The notes beneath the pieces are model-generated. The model saw only the letters and a list, made by a program, of their open reading frames with translations. It was not told the origin of the DNA and made no database searches. A stretch of 64,000 nt of DNA from Mesorhizobium kowhaii (lineage in GTDB: Bacteria; Pseudomonadota; Alphaproteobacteria; Rhizobiales; Rhizobiaceae): NCBI RefSeq assembly GCF_003253745.1, contig NZ_MZXV01000080.1:124001-188000 (forward strand), given 5' to 3'. The translations under genes were made by a program, and so were the position numbers. Every line of letters starts with the position of its first letter. The stretch's first letter is position 1. Shown here piece by piece: positions 43,168 through 51,675 of this stretch.

Positions 43168-44691
43168 TCAGGCATCGCCCGGCACATGCTCCGGTCCGCG
43201 CCGCCGGCGGTGCTCGACATAGGCCCAGATATGCGGCCCGACCAGGCCGATGAAGGCGAGCGTCAGCAGCGTCAGCGACAGCGGATGCTTGTAGAACACC
43301 GACCAGTCGCCATTCGAGATGGTCATCGCCCGGCGGAACTGCGTTTCTGCCAGTGGCCCCAGGATCATGCCGATGATGACCGGCGCGGTCGGGAAATCGA
43401 AGCGCCGCATCAGGAACCCGGCCGCCCCCAGGAGATAGAGGATGACCAGGTCAACAGGCGATTGCGAGATGCCATAGGTGCCGACCGTGGCGAACACCAG
43501 GATGCCGGCATAGAGCTGCGGCGCCGGGATCTTCAACAGCCGCACCCACAGCCCGATCAGCGGCAGGTTGAGGATGACGAGGATGACGTTGGCGATGAAC
43601 AGGCTGGCGATCAGCCCCCAGACGAGGTCGCCCTGCGTCGTCAAAAGCAGCGGCCCCGGATTGATGCCATAGCTCTGGAACGCCGACAGCATGATCGCCG
43701 CCGTCGCCGAGGTCGGCAGGCCGAGCGTCAGCATCGGCACCAGCACGCCGGCGGCGGACGCGTTGTTGGCGGCTTCGGGGCCGGCAACGCCCTCGATGGC
43801 GCCGACCGTGCCGAACTCCTCCTTGTGCTTCGACAGCTTCTTTTCGATGGCGTAGGACAGGAAGGTCGGGATTTCCGCGCCGCCGGCCGGCATGGCGCCG
43901 ATCGGAAAGCCGATTGCCGCACCGCGCAGCCAGGGTTTCCACGAGCGCCCCCATTCGGCCGATGTCATGTAGAGCGAGCCCCTCAGCGGCACGATCTCGT
44001 CCTTGCCGGCATAGCGGCGCGAAGCCATGTAGAGTGTCTCGCCGACGGCGAACAGGCCGACGGCGGCGATGATGACGTCGACGCCGTCAAGCAGTTCGGT
44101 CATGCCGAAGGTGAAGCGCGGTTGGCCGGTCTGCAGGTCGACGCCGATCATGCCAATGACGAAGCCGGCGAACAGGCTGGTCAGGCCGCGCACGGACGAG
44201 GAGCCGAGCACCGCCGAAACCGTGATGAAGGCCAACACCATCAGCGAGAAATATTCGGCCGGGCCGAAGGCCAGTGCGAATTTGACCACCACCGGCGCCA
44301 GGAAGGCGACGCCCATCGTGCCGATGGTGCCGGCGACGAAGGAGCCGATCGCCGAGGTGGCAAGTGCCGCACCGCCGCGGCCGGACCGCGCCATCTTGTT
44401 GCCTTCCAGCGCGGTGACGATGGTGGCGCTTTCGCCGGGCGTGTTGAGCAGTATCGACGTCGTCGAGCCGCCATACATGGCGCCGTAATAGATGCCGGCA
44501 AACAGGATGAAAGAGGCCTCCGGCGCCACCTGGTAGGTGATGGGCAGCAGCAGGGCGATGGTCAGCGCCGGCCCGAGGCCGGGCAGCACACCAATGGCGG
44601 TGCCGAGCGTGGTGCCGAGCAGGCACCACAGAAGATTGACCGGGGTGAAGGCAACCGAGAAGCCGTGTGCGAGATGGCCGAGCGTTTCCAT
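43168..44691 (-). CDS. tctA: TctA, large membrane subunit of tripartite tricarboxylate transporter 1
   Basis: Secondary transporter subunit of 507 residues with about 12 helices. The repeated TctA motifs are present: [46 protein letters not shown], then [21 protein letters not shown] start at METLGH (44691) because it is the common family N-terminus and GGAG precedes it; an upstream ATG at 44706 would overlap tctB by 11 bases. Takes acids from the TctC binding protein at proton cost. Confidence 0.94.
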   Translation of the reverse strand: METLGHLAHGFSVAFTPVNLLWCLLGTTLGTAIGVLPGLGPALTIALLLPITYQVAPEASFILFAGIYYGAMYGGSTTSILLNTPGESATIVTALEGNKMARSGRGGAALATSAIGSFVAGTIGTMGVAFLAPVVVKFALAFGPAEYFSLMVLAFITVSAVLGSSSVRGLTSLFAGFVIGMIGVDLQTGQPRFTFGMTELLDGVDVIIAAVGLFAVGETLYMASRRYAGKDEIVPLRGSLYMTSAEWGRSWKPWLRGAAIGFPIGAMPAGGAEIPTFLSYAIEKKLSKHKEEFGTVGAIEGVAGPEAANNASAAGVLVPMLTLGLPTSATAAIMLSAFQSYGINPGPLLLTTQGDLVWGLIASLFIANVILVILNLPLIGLWVRLLKIPAPQLYAGILVFATVGTYGISQSPVDLVILYLLGAAGFLMRRFDFPTAPVIIGMILGPLAETQFRRAMTISNGDWSVFYKHPLSLTLLTLAFIGLVGPHIWAYVEHRRRRGPEHVPGDA

Positions 44692-44695
44692 GGCG

Positions 44696-45232
44696 TCAGG
44701 CTCCAAACGTGCCGATGATCTGATCGATCACCGTGTTCAGCTGGTTCTCGATGAAGCCGGCGCCGATGTTGACGCCGAGCGCCCTGGCGAAGCCGAAATA
44801 GGCGGCCAGCGCCAGGATCAGGCCGAGCCCGACGTCGCGCAGCGTGCGCTTGCTGCCGAAGCCGTAGCAGACGAGAACGAACATGATGACGGATGCCGCC
44901 GTGAAGCCGAGCGGCTGGATGAGCAGCAGATTGGCGAGCAGGCCGATGACGACGAAACCCATCGCCTTCCAGTCGGTCGGCGTTTCCCTTTCCTCCTCCG
45001 GCTGCCAGCCGCCACGAAGCGCCGCGAGGATGAGCAACAGGGAAAGCACCACCAGACCGACCATGGTGAGGTAGGGAAAAACGGTCGGGCCGACCTTGGA
45101 GTAGAGCGGCGACACCGGGATCGCCAGCGTCTGCCAGGCTACGGCGCCGGCGCAGGCCAGAAGCCCGACGCCAATCAACAATTCCGGCACGGCAAGGCGC
45201 GACGGCGCCGCCTGCTGGTCACTGCTGCTCAT
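44696..45232 (-). CDS. tctB: TctB, small membrane subunit of transporter 1
   Basis: Small subunit with four membrane helices, 178 residues. The first helix ([20 protein letters not shown]) is followed by [27 protein letters not shown], a typical TctB stretch ('P.YSR.GP..FP...'), then two more helices ending near the C-terminus. ATG at 45232 starts a polar cytoplasmic tail. Ends 4 bp before tctA. Confidence 0.92.
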   Translation of the reverse strand: MSSSDQQAAPSRLAVPELLIGVGLLACAGAVAWQTLAIPVSPLYSKVGPTVFPYLTMVGLVVLSLLLILAALRGGWQPEEERETPTDWKAMGFVVIGLLANLLLIQPLGFTAASVIMFVLVCYGFGSKRTLRDVGLGLILALAAYFGFARALGVNIGAGFIENQLNTVIDQIIGTFGA

Positions 45233-45324
45233 GATTGTCCTCCCCAGGATAGCTGGCCAAGATGCGCGGCACCGCACGGCCGGTCCTCATCGCAGTTTCA
45301 TGCCGGCTTTGCATTCCATGTGAG

Positions 45325-45348
45325 AAGGGGCGGCGTGCGCCGCCCCTT
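45325..45348 (-). other. Strong hairpin between tctC and tctB
   Basis: AAGGGGCGGCG (45325-45335) pairs with CGCCGCCCCTT (45338-45348), 11 bp with a two-base loop (or 10 bp with four). No T run follows leftward. Such intercistronic stems after the binding-protein gene stabilise its mRNA and lower membrane-subunit expression. Confidence 0.75.
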
Positions 45349-45357
45349 TAGGGAAGA

Positions 45358-46338
45358 TCAGGCGAGCCCGAGATCTTTCAGGATGGCCTCGATGCGGGCC
45401 GTATCCTCGGTCACGAATTTCGCATAGTCGTCGCCGGTGAGCAGGATCGGCGTCCAGTTGCGGTTCTTGCACTCCGTCGCCCAGGCATCGCTCTTGGCCA
45501 TGCTCTCGATCAGCGTGATCATCGCCGCCTTGTCGGCATCGGAAACGCCGGGAGGTGCGAAGACGCCGCGCCAGTTGAACAGCTCGACATCGATGCCGGC
45601 TTCCTTCAGCGTCGGCGCGTCGATACCGTCCTGGCGCTTATCGGCAGAGATGGCAAGCAGCCGCAGTGCGCCCGCCTTGATCTGCTCGGAGAACTCGCCA
45701 AAGCCGGAGATGCCGGCCGCCACCTGGTTGCCGAGCAGTGCCGACAGCGCCTCGCCGCCACCGGCGAACGGGACGTAGGACAGGTTTGTCGCCGGCACGC
45801 CGACGGTCTTGGCGATCAGGCCGAACAGGATGTGATCCGAGCCGCCGGCGGAGCCGCCAGCGACAGGAACCTTAGTCGGATCGGCCTTGAGCGCGGCGAC
45901 GAAATCAGCGGCGGTCTTGAACGGCGACTCCGCCGGCACCACCAAGGCCTCGAACTCGCCGGTGAGCCGCGCGATCGGCGTGACTTGCGTCAGATTGTTG
46001 GCAGCCTTGTTGGCGATGATGGCGCCAACCATGACCATGCCGGCAACCATCAGCGAATTGCCCTTGCCGTTCCATTGGTTGATGAACTGCGGCAGCCCGA
46101 CCGTGCCGCCGGCGCCACCGACATTGGTGATCTGCGAGCCGGAGATCAGCTTCTCACTGCGCAGCACCTGGTCCATCGTGCGCCCTGTCTGGTCCCAGCC
46201 GCCACCGGGTGCCGCCGGCACGAAAATCTGGATCTGCGGTGCGCCTTCGGCGAAAGCGGGAGAGAGATGAAGTCCTGCAAAGCCGGCAGCGCCTGCCGCC
46301 GCCGCCGTGCTCATCAAAAATCTGCGTCTGTTCAGCAT
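45358..46338 (-). CDS. tctC: TctC, periplasmic binding protein of transporter 1
   Basis: Extracytoplasmic binding protein, 326 residues, first gene of the operon. The N-terminus MLNRRRFLMSTAAAAGAAG has a Tat-like RRRFL motif, cleaved near SPAFA (residue 30). Family features: IFVPAAPGGGWDQTGRTMDQVL and NVGGAGGTVGLPQF; IPVAGGS replaced by VPVAGGSAGGSDHILFGLI; PFAGGGEALSALLG. The Tat motif is less common than a Sec signal in this family. The substrate is unknown; downstream enzymes suggest a tricarboxylate-like acid. Confidence 0.92.
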   Translation of the reverse strand: MLNRRRFLMSTAAAAGAAGFAGLHLSPAFAEGAPQIQIFVPAAPGGGWDQTGRTMDQVLRSEKLISGSQITNVGGAGGTVGLPQFINQWNGKGNSLMVAGMVMVGAIIANKAANNLTQVTPIARLTGEFEALVVPAESPFKTAADFVAALKADPTKVPVAGGSAGGSDHILFGLIAKTVGVPATNLSYVPFAGGGEALSALLGNQVAAGISGFGEFSEQIKAGALRLLAISADKRQDGIDAPTLKEAGIDVELFNWRGVFAPPGVSDADKAAMITLIESMAKSDAWATECKNRNWTPILLTGDDYAKFVTEDTARIEAILKDLGLA

Positions 46339-46429
46339 GGGATTCCTCCAGATCACGACACCTCCTCCGGTGCCTGCCAAAACGCGCCTGAATCCAGACC
46401 CGTAATCGAGTTCAAGCAGATGTTACCGA

Positions 46430-46466
46430 GTTCTGTCAACGGGAACGATATTCTACTAGACAGAAC
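46430..46466. promoter_or_regulatory. Inverted repeat in the tctC-iclR divergent promoter region
   Basis: GTTCTGTC (46430-46437) and GACAGAAC (46459-46466) are exact complements separated by 21 bp in an AT-richer spacer between the divergent tctC and IclR-type genes, a likely binding site for the regulator. Confidence 0.6.
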
Positions 46467-46523
46467 GGGGCGGCGGCGCGACACAGTGGCTCCGCTCGGA
46501 CCTTCTCCGAATTGGAAACCGCA

Positions 46524-47294
46524 ATGGACTCATCAAGCAGATCGGCTGATCCAGACATCCGGCACGCGGCGGCCGAAGGTGTTGCAGCGCTTGACCGGGC
46601 GATCACCATCCTCGATGCCTTCACCACGGCCGACCGGTCGCTCAGCCTGGCCGAAATCGCAACGCGTACCGGCCTCTACAAGAGCACCATCCTGCGGCTT
46701 GCGCATTCCCTGTTGCGCGGGCAATTGCTCGAGCGTCTGCACGATGGCCGCTACCGCGTCGGACCCGCCACCTTCCGGCTCGGCGCGCTCTATCAGCGGT
46801 CGGTGGTGGCGGTTGACATCCTGTTGCCGATCATGCGTGACCTTTCCGAGCGAAGCTGGGAGAGCGTTGCCTTCTATGTTCGCTCGGGCGACGTCCGCAC
46901 CTGTCTCTACCGCGTCGAATCCAAGCATCCGATCCGCTACACGATACGCGAAGGCGACGTGTTGCCTCTGCTGGTAGGGTCCGGCGGCCGCGTGCTTGCG
47001 GCGTTTTCCGGCCAGCAGGGCGAGCCCTACGAGACCATCCGCAAGACCTGCAACTGTCTCGCCGTCGGCGACCGCGACCCCGAGACGGCAGGCGTGTCGG
47101 CGCCGGTATTTGGACCGGGTCGGGTCCTGCTCGGCGCCTTGACGCTGGCCGGCCCCAGCACGCGCGTCGACGCGGCGTTCCTTCAGCGCATGAAACGCCC
47201 GCTGCTCGAGGCAGCGGCGCGCGCCACCCGTGCCTTCGGCGAGGACGCCTCCATGCTTGAGCAGGCGAGCCTCGCCGCGGACGCTGTGTCGTAG
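46524..47294 (+). CDS. IclR family transcriptional regulator
   Basis: A 256-residue IclR-type regulator. The winged helix domain covers residues ~20-85 (ALDRAITILDAFTTADRSLSLAEIATRTGLYKSTILRL, split) and the ligand-binding domain follows (SWESVAFYVRSGDVRTCLYRV and RYTIREGDVLPLLVGSGGRV). ATG at 46524 is preferred over TTG at 46512. It is divergent from the tctC operon and most likely controls it in response to the imported acid or its CoA ester. Confidence 0.92.
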   Translation: MDSSSRSADPDIRHAAAEGVAALDRAITILDAFTTADRSLSLAEIATRTGLYKSTILRLAHSLLRGQLLERLHDGRYRVGPATFRLGALYQRSVVAVDILLPIMRDLSERSWESVAFYVRSGDVRTCLYRVESKHPIRYTIREGDVLPLLVGSGGRVLAAFSGQQGEPYETIRKTCNCLAVGDRDPETAGVSAPVFGPGRVLLGALTLAGPSTRVDAAFLQRMKRPLLEAAARATRAFGEDASMLEQASLAADAVS

Positions 47295-47325
47295 CGGGGT
47301 CGAAGGCGCCGCAGCCGGGGCTGCG

Positions 47326-48426
47326 TCAGTTCAATTTGACCAGAACCACACGGCGGTTCTTGGCGCGGCCCGCCTCGTCTTCATTGCTGGCGACAGGCGC
47401 CATCATGCCGGCGCCGGCAGCGGTCAACCGCGCCCCGTCAATGCCGTACTTCGCCACAAGTGCTGCCTTGACCGCTTGCGCCCGCCGCGACGACAGGTCG
47501 AGATTGTAGTCGAAGGCGCCTTGATTGTCGGTGTGGCCGACGACGATCACCGCCATGCTGGGCTCGTTTGCCAGCAGTGTCGAAATCTCCTTCAGTGTCG
47601 GTTCTGACTCCGGCTTGATGTCGGCCTTGTCGGTGTCGAAGAAGATGCCGTACAGCGAAATGCTGCCGGTGGCGGACAGCGAATCCGCCATCTTGGCCGC
47701 CTCGACGACCACCATCTTCTTGTCGCGCGCCTTGGGTTCCAGCACCTGGACGACGGCGACGGTGCGGCCGTTGAGCTCCTTGCAGTAGAGATCGTCAGTC
47801 ATCGAATAGGTCTGCACGGTCACATAGGCGTCGCCGCCGTCCTGCGGCACCTTGGCCGAGAAATAGCGCTGGTCGTTGATGCCTGAGGTCAGCGCGCATG
47901 CGCCATTGGAAAAGGCCGCGTCCTTGAGATCGCTCTCATGGAAGGAATACATCGTCAGGCTCATGTCGCCGCCGCCGCCGCTCGACGAACGGTCAGCGGC
48001 GCCGCCGCATTCCTCCTTCTTGCATTCGAACAGGATTTCGCCGCCGGCCGCCTCAACCACATCCTGATAGTTGCGCAGCACTTCGAGCGGCGAGCGCTCG
48101 GCCGGCAGCACATAGGCGATGCGAGTCAAAGCGCCCTCGACCTCGGCCTTCTTGTCGGGTGCGAAGACACGATTGTTCATCGCATCACGCGCGTCAGGGT
48201 CGGCGCTTGGCTTCAGCGGCGACAGCGGCACACTGAAATCGGTGAACGCCAATTTCTCATAGGAGACGATGAACGAGCCTTCGTATCGCTTGGCGAGTTG
48301 GTTGTCTGCGGCGCCCTCGATATCGGCGGTCGGCACCGTCGCGTCGGCTGCCGCCAGCCGCAATGTCAGCACGAGCACAAGCCCTGCCCAGAAAAACTTG
48401 ATGGCTGTCGTCTTCAATGCATGCAT
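47326..48426 (-). CDS. OmpA family protein
   Basis: Exported protein of 366 residues with signal peptide (LVLVLTLRLAAADA). The first ~230 residues are of no known family and include a Gly/Ser patch (DRSSSGGGGDMSL) and four cysteines. The C-terminal OmpA domain (about 250-366) has GIFFDTDKADIKPES, VVGHTDNQGAFDYNLDLSSRRAQAV with the peptidoglycan-binding Asp and Arg, and ends NRRVVLVKLN. Likely anchors an outer-membrane or periplasmic complex to the cell wall. Confidence 0.9.
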   Translation of the reverse strand: MHALKTTAIKFFWAGLVLVLTLRLAAADATVPTADIEGAADNQLAKRYEGSFIVSYEKLAFTDFSVPLSPLKPSADPDARDAMNNRVFAPDKKAEVEGALTRIAYVLPAERSPLEVLRNYQDVVEAAGGEILFECKKEECGGAADRSSSGGGGDMSLTMYSFHESDLKDAAFSNGACALTSGINDQRYFSAKVPQDGGDAYVTVQTYSMTDDLYCKELNGRTVAVVQVLEPKARDKKMVVVEAAKMADSLSATGSISLYGIFFDTDKADIKPESEPTLKEISTLLANEPSMAVIVVGHTDNQGAFDYNLDLSSRRAQAVKAALVAKYGIDGARLTAAGAGMMAPVASNEDEAGRAKNRRVVLVKLN

Positions 48427-48493
48427 CGATCATCCCCCCTTCGCACTGCGATCGATGCTTAGCAGAGCGGGTATGTCCAGTCGATGACGCTGC

Positions 48494-49033
48494 TCAGGGC
48501 AGCCGCTCCAGCAGGATGGTCGGGGCGTCGTGGTAGGTGGTCCGGACCACTTCCCGGTAACCGCACTTCCTCGCAACGTTCAGCGAAGCGGCGTTTTCCG
48601 GATCGATGATGCAGACCGTTTTCGCAGGCCCGAAAATCTCTTCGCCCCATGCCAGGACGCGGCCAACCACCTCGGTGGCGAAGCCTGCGCCGTGAACGGC
48701 CGGAGCCAGCGCCCAGCCGGCCTCGGGAATGCCTTCGATCGACGGCTCCATATCGCGCTTCAGATCGTGAAAACCGGCCTCGCCGATGAAACGGCCCGTC
48801 GCCTTCTCCTCGATCGCCCAGAAGCCATAGCCGAGCAGGGACCACAGGCCGGCATGACGCAGGAAGCGCATCCAGCTTTCTTCGCGCGTGCGCGGCTTGC
48901 CACCGATGAAACGGGTGACGACGGGATCGGTCCACATCGTCGCATAGGCGTCGAAATCTCCCAGCCGATGTGCCCGCAGGATGGTTCGCTGCGTCTCGAT
49001 GACGGGAGCACTGGTTAATTGCGGATTGCTCAT
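48494..49033 (-). CDS. GNAT family N-acetyltransferase
   Basis: A 179-residue GNAT of the RimJ/RimL-like type. The N-terminus (TQRTILRAHRLGDFDAYATMW) and the acetyl-CoA-binding loop (HGAGFATEVVGRVLAWG, with the R/Q-x-x-G-x-G/A region changed to V-H-G-A-G-F-A) fit. EPSIEGIPEAGWALAP and AENAASLNVARKCGY also match. Substrate unknown: such enzymes modify ribosomal proteins, amino acids or antibiotics. Appears monocistronic. Confidence 0.9.
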   Translation of the reverse strand: MSNPQLTSAPVIETQRTILRAHRLGDFDAYATMWTDPVVTRFIGGKPRTREESWMRFLRHAGLWSLLGYGFWAIEEKATGRFIGEAGFHDLKRDMEPSIEGIPEAGWALAPAVHGAGFATEVVGRVLAWGEEIFGPAKTVCIIDPENAASLNVARKCGYREVVRTTYHDAPTILLERLP

Positions 49034-49131
49034 GGGTTCTGCCTCGCTTGTCTACCCGGCGCGTAGCAAATTGCCCGGGCCAGGCAAGGGCCAAGGCAGA
49101 GCATGTCATCTTCCAGACGAGAAAATCGCGC

Positions 49132-49362
49132 TCAGCCGCGCCAGGCCATGTTCATGTAGACGCCGCCGCGCTGCAGCTCGTCCAGCATCTGGTCGAGCCG
49201 TTTCTGCCTGGTATCCGGCCGCCTGGTACGGCTGATCCAGCCGAGATAATCGTTCTTCTGGTAATCCGGCCGCGCCTCATAGGCCGTTATCAAACCGCGC
49301 TCCACCAGGACAGCGCTGACATCGTCTGGCATCGGGTTCAGGGTGCGCTTCAATCCGGTCAT
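49132..49362 (-). CDS. YdeI/OmpD-associated-like small protein
   Basis: A 76-residue protein (start 49362, AGAAG upstream; a longer start at 49398 is possible). The second half RPDYQKNDYLGWISRTRRPDTRQKRLDQMLDEL matches the C-terminal part of YdeI/OmpD-associated family proteins (bacteriocin-protection family), where KRxDK repeats are found. The N-terminal domain typical of the family is missing, so this is a short form or a fragment. Function unknown. Confidence 0.65.
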   Translation of the reverse strand: MTGLKRTLNPMPDDVSAVLVERGLITAYEARPDYQKNDYLGWISRTRRPDTRQKRLDQMLDELQRGGVYMNMAWRG

Positions 49363-49520
49363 GCGCGCAACTTCTAGGCTGTCAGGAACTGGCGTCAATG
49401 ACGCTCACGGCTAGGTCGAAAGCGAGCTCGCGTGTGGGAATCTTGCGGAACGATGCTACCCTTGGCAAGGTGACTGGTTCAGCGTGGCCGGTCTCAGTGC
49501 CTGCCAACAAGGGGAAAAGC

Positions 49521-49976
49521 ATGGACACCACCGATCTTGTGCTTGCCATCGTCCACCATCTGCTGGTGTTTTCCCTGGCAGGGATCATCGGCGCCGAATT
49601 CGTGCTGATCCGCGGCAATCTGGCCGCCGCCACGCTCAAGCGGCTCGCCGGCATCGACCGTCACTATGGCATCATCGCCGCGCTGATCATCATCGTCGGC
49701 ATCGGCCGCGTCTTCTATGGCCTCAAGGGTTGGGAATTCTACGTCTACAACTGGGTGTTCTGGGCCAAGATGGCGGCGTTTGGCATCGTCGGCCTGCTGT
49801 CGATCATCCCGACCGTCCGCTTCATTTCCTGGAACAGGCAGGCAGGCGCCAATCCCTCGTTCCTAGTGCCGGCAGCCGAGCTTGCTTCGGTGAAAACCTA
49901 CATCCGCGCCGAGGCATTCATCTTCCTGCTGATCCCGGTGTTTGCGGCGGCGATGGCACGCGGCTACGGCTACTAG
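49521..49976 (+). CDS. DUF2214 family membrane protein
   Basis: A 151-residue inner-membrane protein with four hydrophobic segments. DUF2214 features: HHLLVFSLAGIIGAEFVLIR, LKRLAGIDRHYGIIAALIII, VGIGRVFYGLKGWEFYVYN, then FWAKMAAFGIVGLLSIIPTV. The histidines and the F-Y-x-x-N pattern suggest possible haem or cofactor binding, but this is inference. ATG at 49521 has AAGGGG upstream. Sits alone ahead of the second TTT operon. Confidence 0.87.
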   Translation: MDTTDLVLAIVHHLLVFSLAGIIGAEFVLIRGNLAAATLKRLAGIDRHYGIIAALIIIVGIGRVFYGLKGWEFYVYNWVFWAKMAAFGIVGLLSIIPTVRFISWNRQAGANPSFLVPAAELASVKTYIRAEAFIFLLIPVFAAAMARGYGY

Positions 49977-50127
49977 AATAGAGCGGAGGAACGGCAGAGA
50001 ATCGCAGTTTGCCGTTTGAGGCCGATTGCAATCTGCTAGCTTGCGCTAGTTGTTGCTCTATCCGCAGCCGGTCTTGGGAGGAACTCCGCGCAGCGGTTGG
50101 AGATTTATATCCTGGGAGGAGATCACG

Positions 50128-51105
50128 ATGAGAAAATTTGTCGCCGCTCTGGCTGCCGCTGCGGCCGTCACGCTCTATCCGTTCGCCGCGGGTGCGCAGA
50201 CCTATCCTGAGCGCACCATCACCGTTGTGGTACCGTTTGCGGCCGGCGGCCCGACCGACACGGTCACGCGCCTCGTCGCGGAAGCCATGTCGAAGGATCT
50301 CGGCCAGCAGGTCATCGTCGAGAATGTCGGCGGCGCCGGCGGCACGCTTGGCGCGGGCCGCGTCGCCAACGCCGAACCGGATGGTTATACGCTGCTGCTC
50401 CATCACATCGGCATGGCGACAAGCGCAACGCTATACAGAAAGCTCGCCTACGACACGCTGAACGCCTTCGAATATGTCGGCCTCGTCACCGAGGTGCCGA
50501 TGACCATCGTCGGCCGCAAGGACCTTGAGCCGAACGATCTGAAGGGGCTGGTCGACTATGCCAAGGCCAACAAGGATAGCCTCACCGTCGCCAATGCCGG
50601 AATAGGTGCGGCCTCGCATCTGTGCGGCATGCTGTTCATGAGCGCCATCGGCACACCGCTGGTCACCGTGCCCTACAAGGGCACCGGCCCGGCCATGACC
50701 GATCTTCTTGGTGGTCAGGTCGACATCATGTGCGACCAGACGACCAACACCACCAAGCAGATCCAGGGCGGCACGATCAAGGCCTATGCCGTCACCTCGC
50801 CGGAACGCCTCGATGTCCTGAAGGACGTCCCGACGGCAACGGAGGCGGGCCTTCCTCAGGTGCAGGTCGGCATCTGGCACGGCCTCTATGCACCCAAGGG
50901 CACACCGACTGAGATCACTGAACGCCTGTCGAAATCGCTTCAGGTCGCGCTGAAGGACCAGAACGTCGTGGCCCGCTTCGCCGAACTTGGCACCAAGCCG
51001 TCGCCCGAGGCCGACGCAACGCCTGCCGCGCTGAAGGCCAAGCTGGAAGGCGAGATCACGCGCTGGAAGCCGATTATCGAAGCCGCCGGCCAGTACGCCG
51101 ACTGA
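50128..51105 (+). CDS. tctC: TctC-type binding protein of transporter 2
   Basis: Second TctC, 325 residues, with a Sec signal cleaved at AGA-Q (residue 23). It has ITVVVPFAAGGPTDTVTRLVAEAM, VENVGGAGGTLGAGRVANAEPDGYTLL and TVPYKGTGPAMTDLLGGQVD. Low similarity to the first TctC (its Tat motif and pocket loops differ), suggesting a different substrate. A strong GGGAGGA precedes the ATG. No enzyme gene or regulator accompanies this operon, unlike the first. Confidence 0.94.
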   Translation: MRKFVAALAAAAAVTLYPFAAGAQTYPERTITVVVPFAAGGPTDTVTRLVAEAMSKDLGQQVIVENVGGAGGTLGAGRVANAEPDGYTLLLHHIGMATSATLYRKLAYDTLNAFEYVGLVTEVPMTIVGRKDLEPNDLKGLVDYAKANKDSLTVANAGIGAASHLCGMLFMSAIGTPLVTVPYKGTGPAMTDLLGGQVDIMCDQTTNTTKQIQGGTIKAYAVTSPERLDVLKDVPTATEAGLPQVQVGIWHGLYAPKGTPTEITERLSKSLQVALKDQNVVARFAELGTKPSPEADATPAALKAKLEGEITRWKPIIEAAGQYAD

Positions 51106-51112
51106 GGGCTTC

Positions 51113-51142
51113 AAACGGGGTGCCGCCGGCGCCCCGTTTTCG
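51113..51142 (+). terminator. Attenuator-type terminator between tctC and tctB (transporter 2)
   Basis: AAACGGGG (51113-51120) pairs with CCCCGTTT (51132-51139) around a GC-rich 11-base loop, followed by TTCGCTT. It lies 7 bp after the tctC stop, with tctB 60 bp further on, so it likely gives excess binding-protein mRNA. Confidence 0.75.
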
Positions 51143-51200
51143 CTTCGGCCCCGTTTTCGCATGCAGCGGCGCGCCCGCGGCGCGGGCCTGGGAGGATGTC

Positions 51201-51665
51201 ATGAAACCTTTCGCAGTCGACAGGGTCAACGCCATATGCGCCGCGCTGTTCATCGGCTTCGGCGCATGTTTCGCGCTGCAGTCGCTCGGCCTCGAAATCG
51301 GCACCGCCTTCCGCATGGGACCAGGCTATTTTCCCCTGGTCCTGGCGATCGTGCTGATCCTGCTGGGCGCCATCATCCTCGTCCAGGCAGTTCGCTTCGA
51401 TAGCAGCGAGCCAATTGGGCACATTGCGTGGCGCGGCATGCTGTTCATCCTCCCTGCTCCGATCTTCTTCGGCCTGACGGTGCGCGGCCTCGGCTTCATC
51501 CCGTCGATCTTCCTGACGGCGCTGATCGCGTCGTTTGCCAGCAGCCGCATGAAGCCGCTGACCGCGCTCGCGCTGTCGGCCGGCCTGACGTTGTTTGCGT
51601 TCCTCGTCTTCAGTTACGCGCTCGGCCTGCCGTTCCGGCGCTTCGGCCCATGGCTGCCATTATGA
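51201..51665 (+). CDS. tctB: TctB-type subunit of transporter 2
   Basis: Small TTT membrane subunit, 154 residues, four helices. VNAICAALFIGFGACFALQS and RMGPGYFPLVLAIVLILLGAIIL show the TctB pattern (helix, MGPGYFP, helix). ATG at 51201 follows GGGAGGATGTC. Its stop is 10 bp ahead of the tctA start. Confidence 0.92.
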   Translation: MKPFAVDRVNAICAALFIGFGACFALQSLGLEIGTAFRMGPGYFPLVLAIVLILLGAIILVQAVRFDSSEPIGHIAWRGMLFILPAPIFFGLTVRGLGFIPSIFLTALIASFASSRMKPLTALALSAGLTLFAFLVFSYALGLPFRRFGPWLPL

Positions 51666-51675
51666 GGCGATGAAC

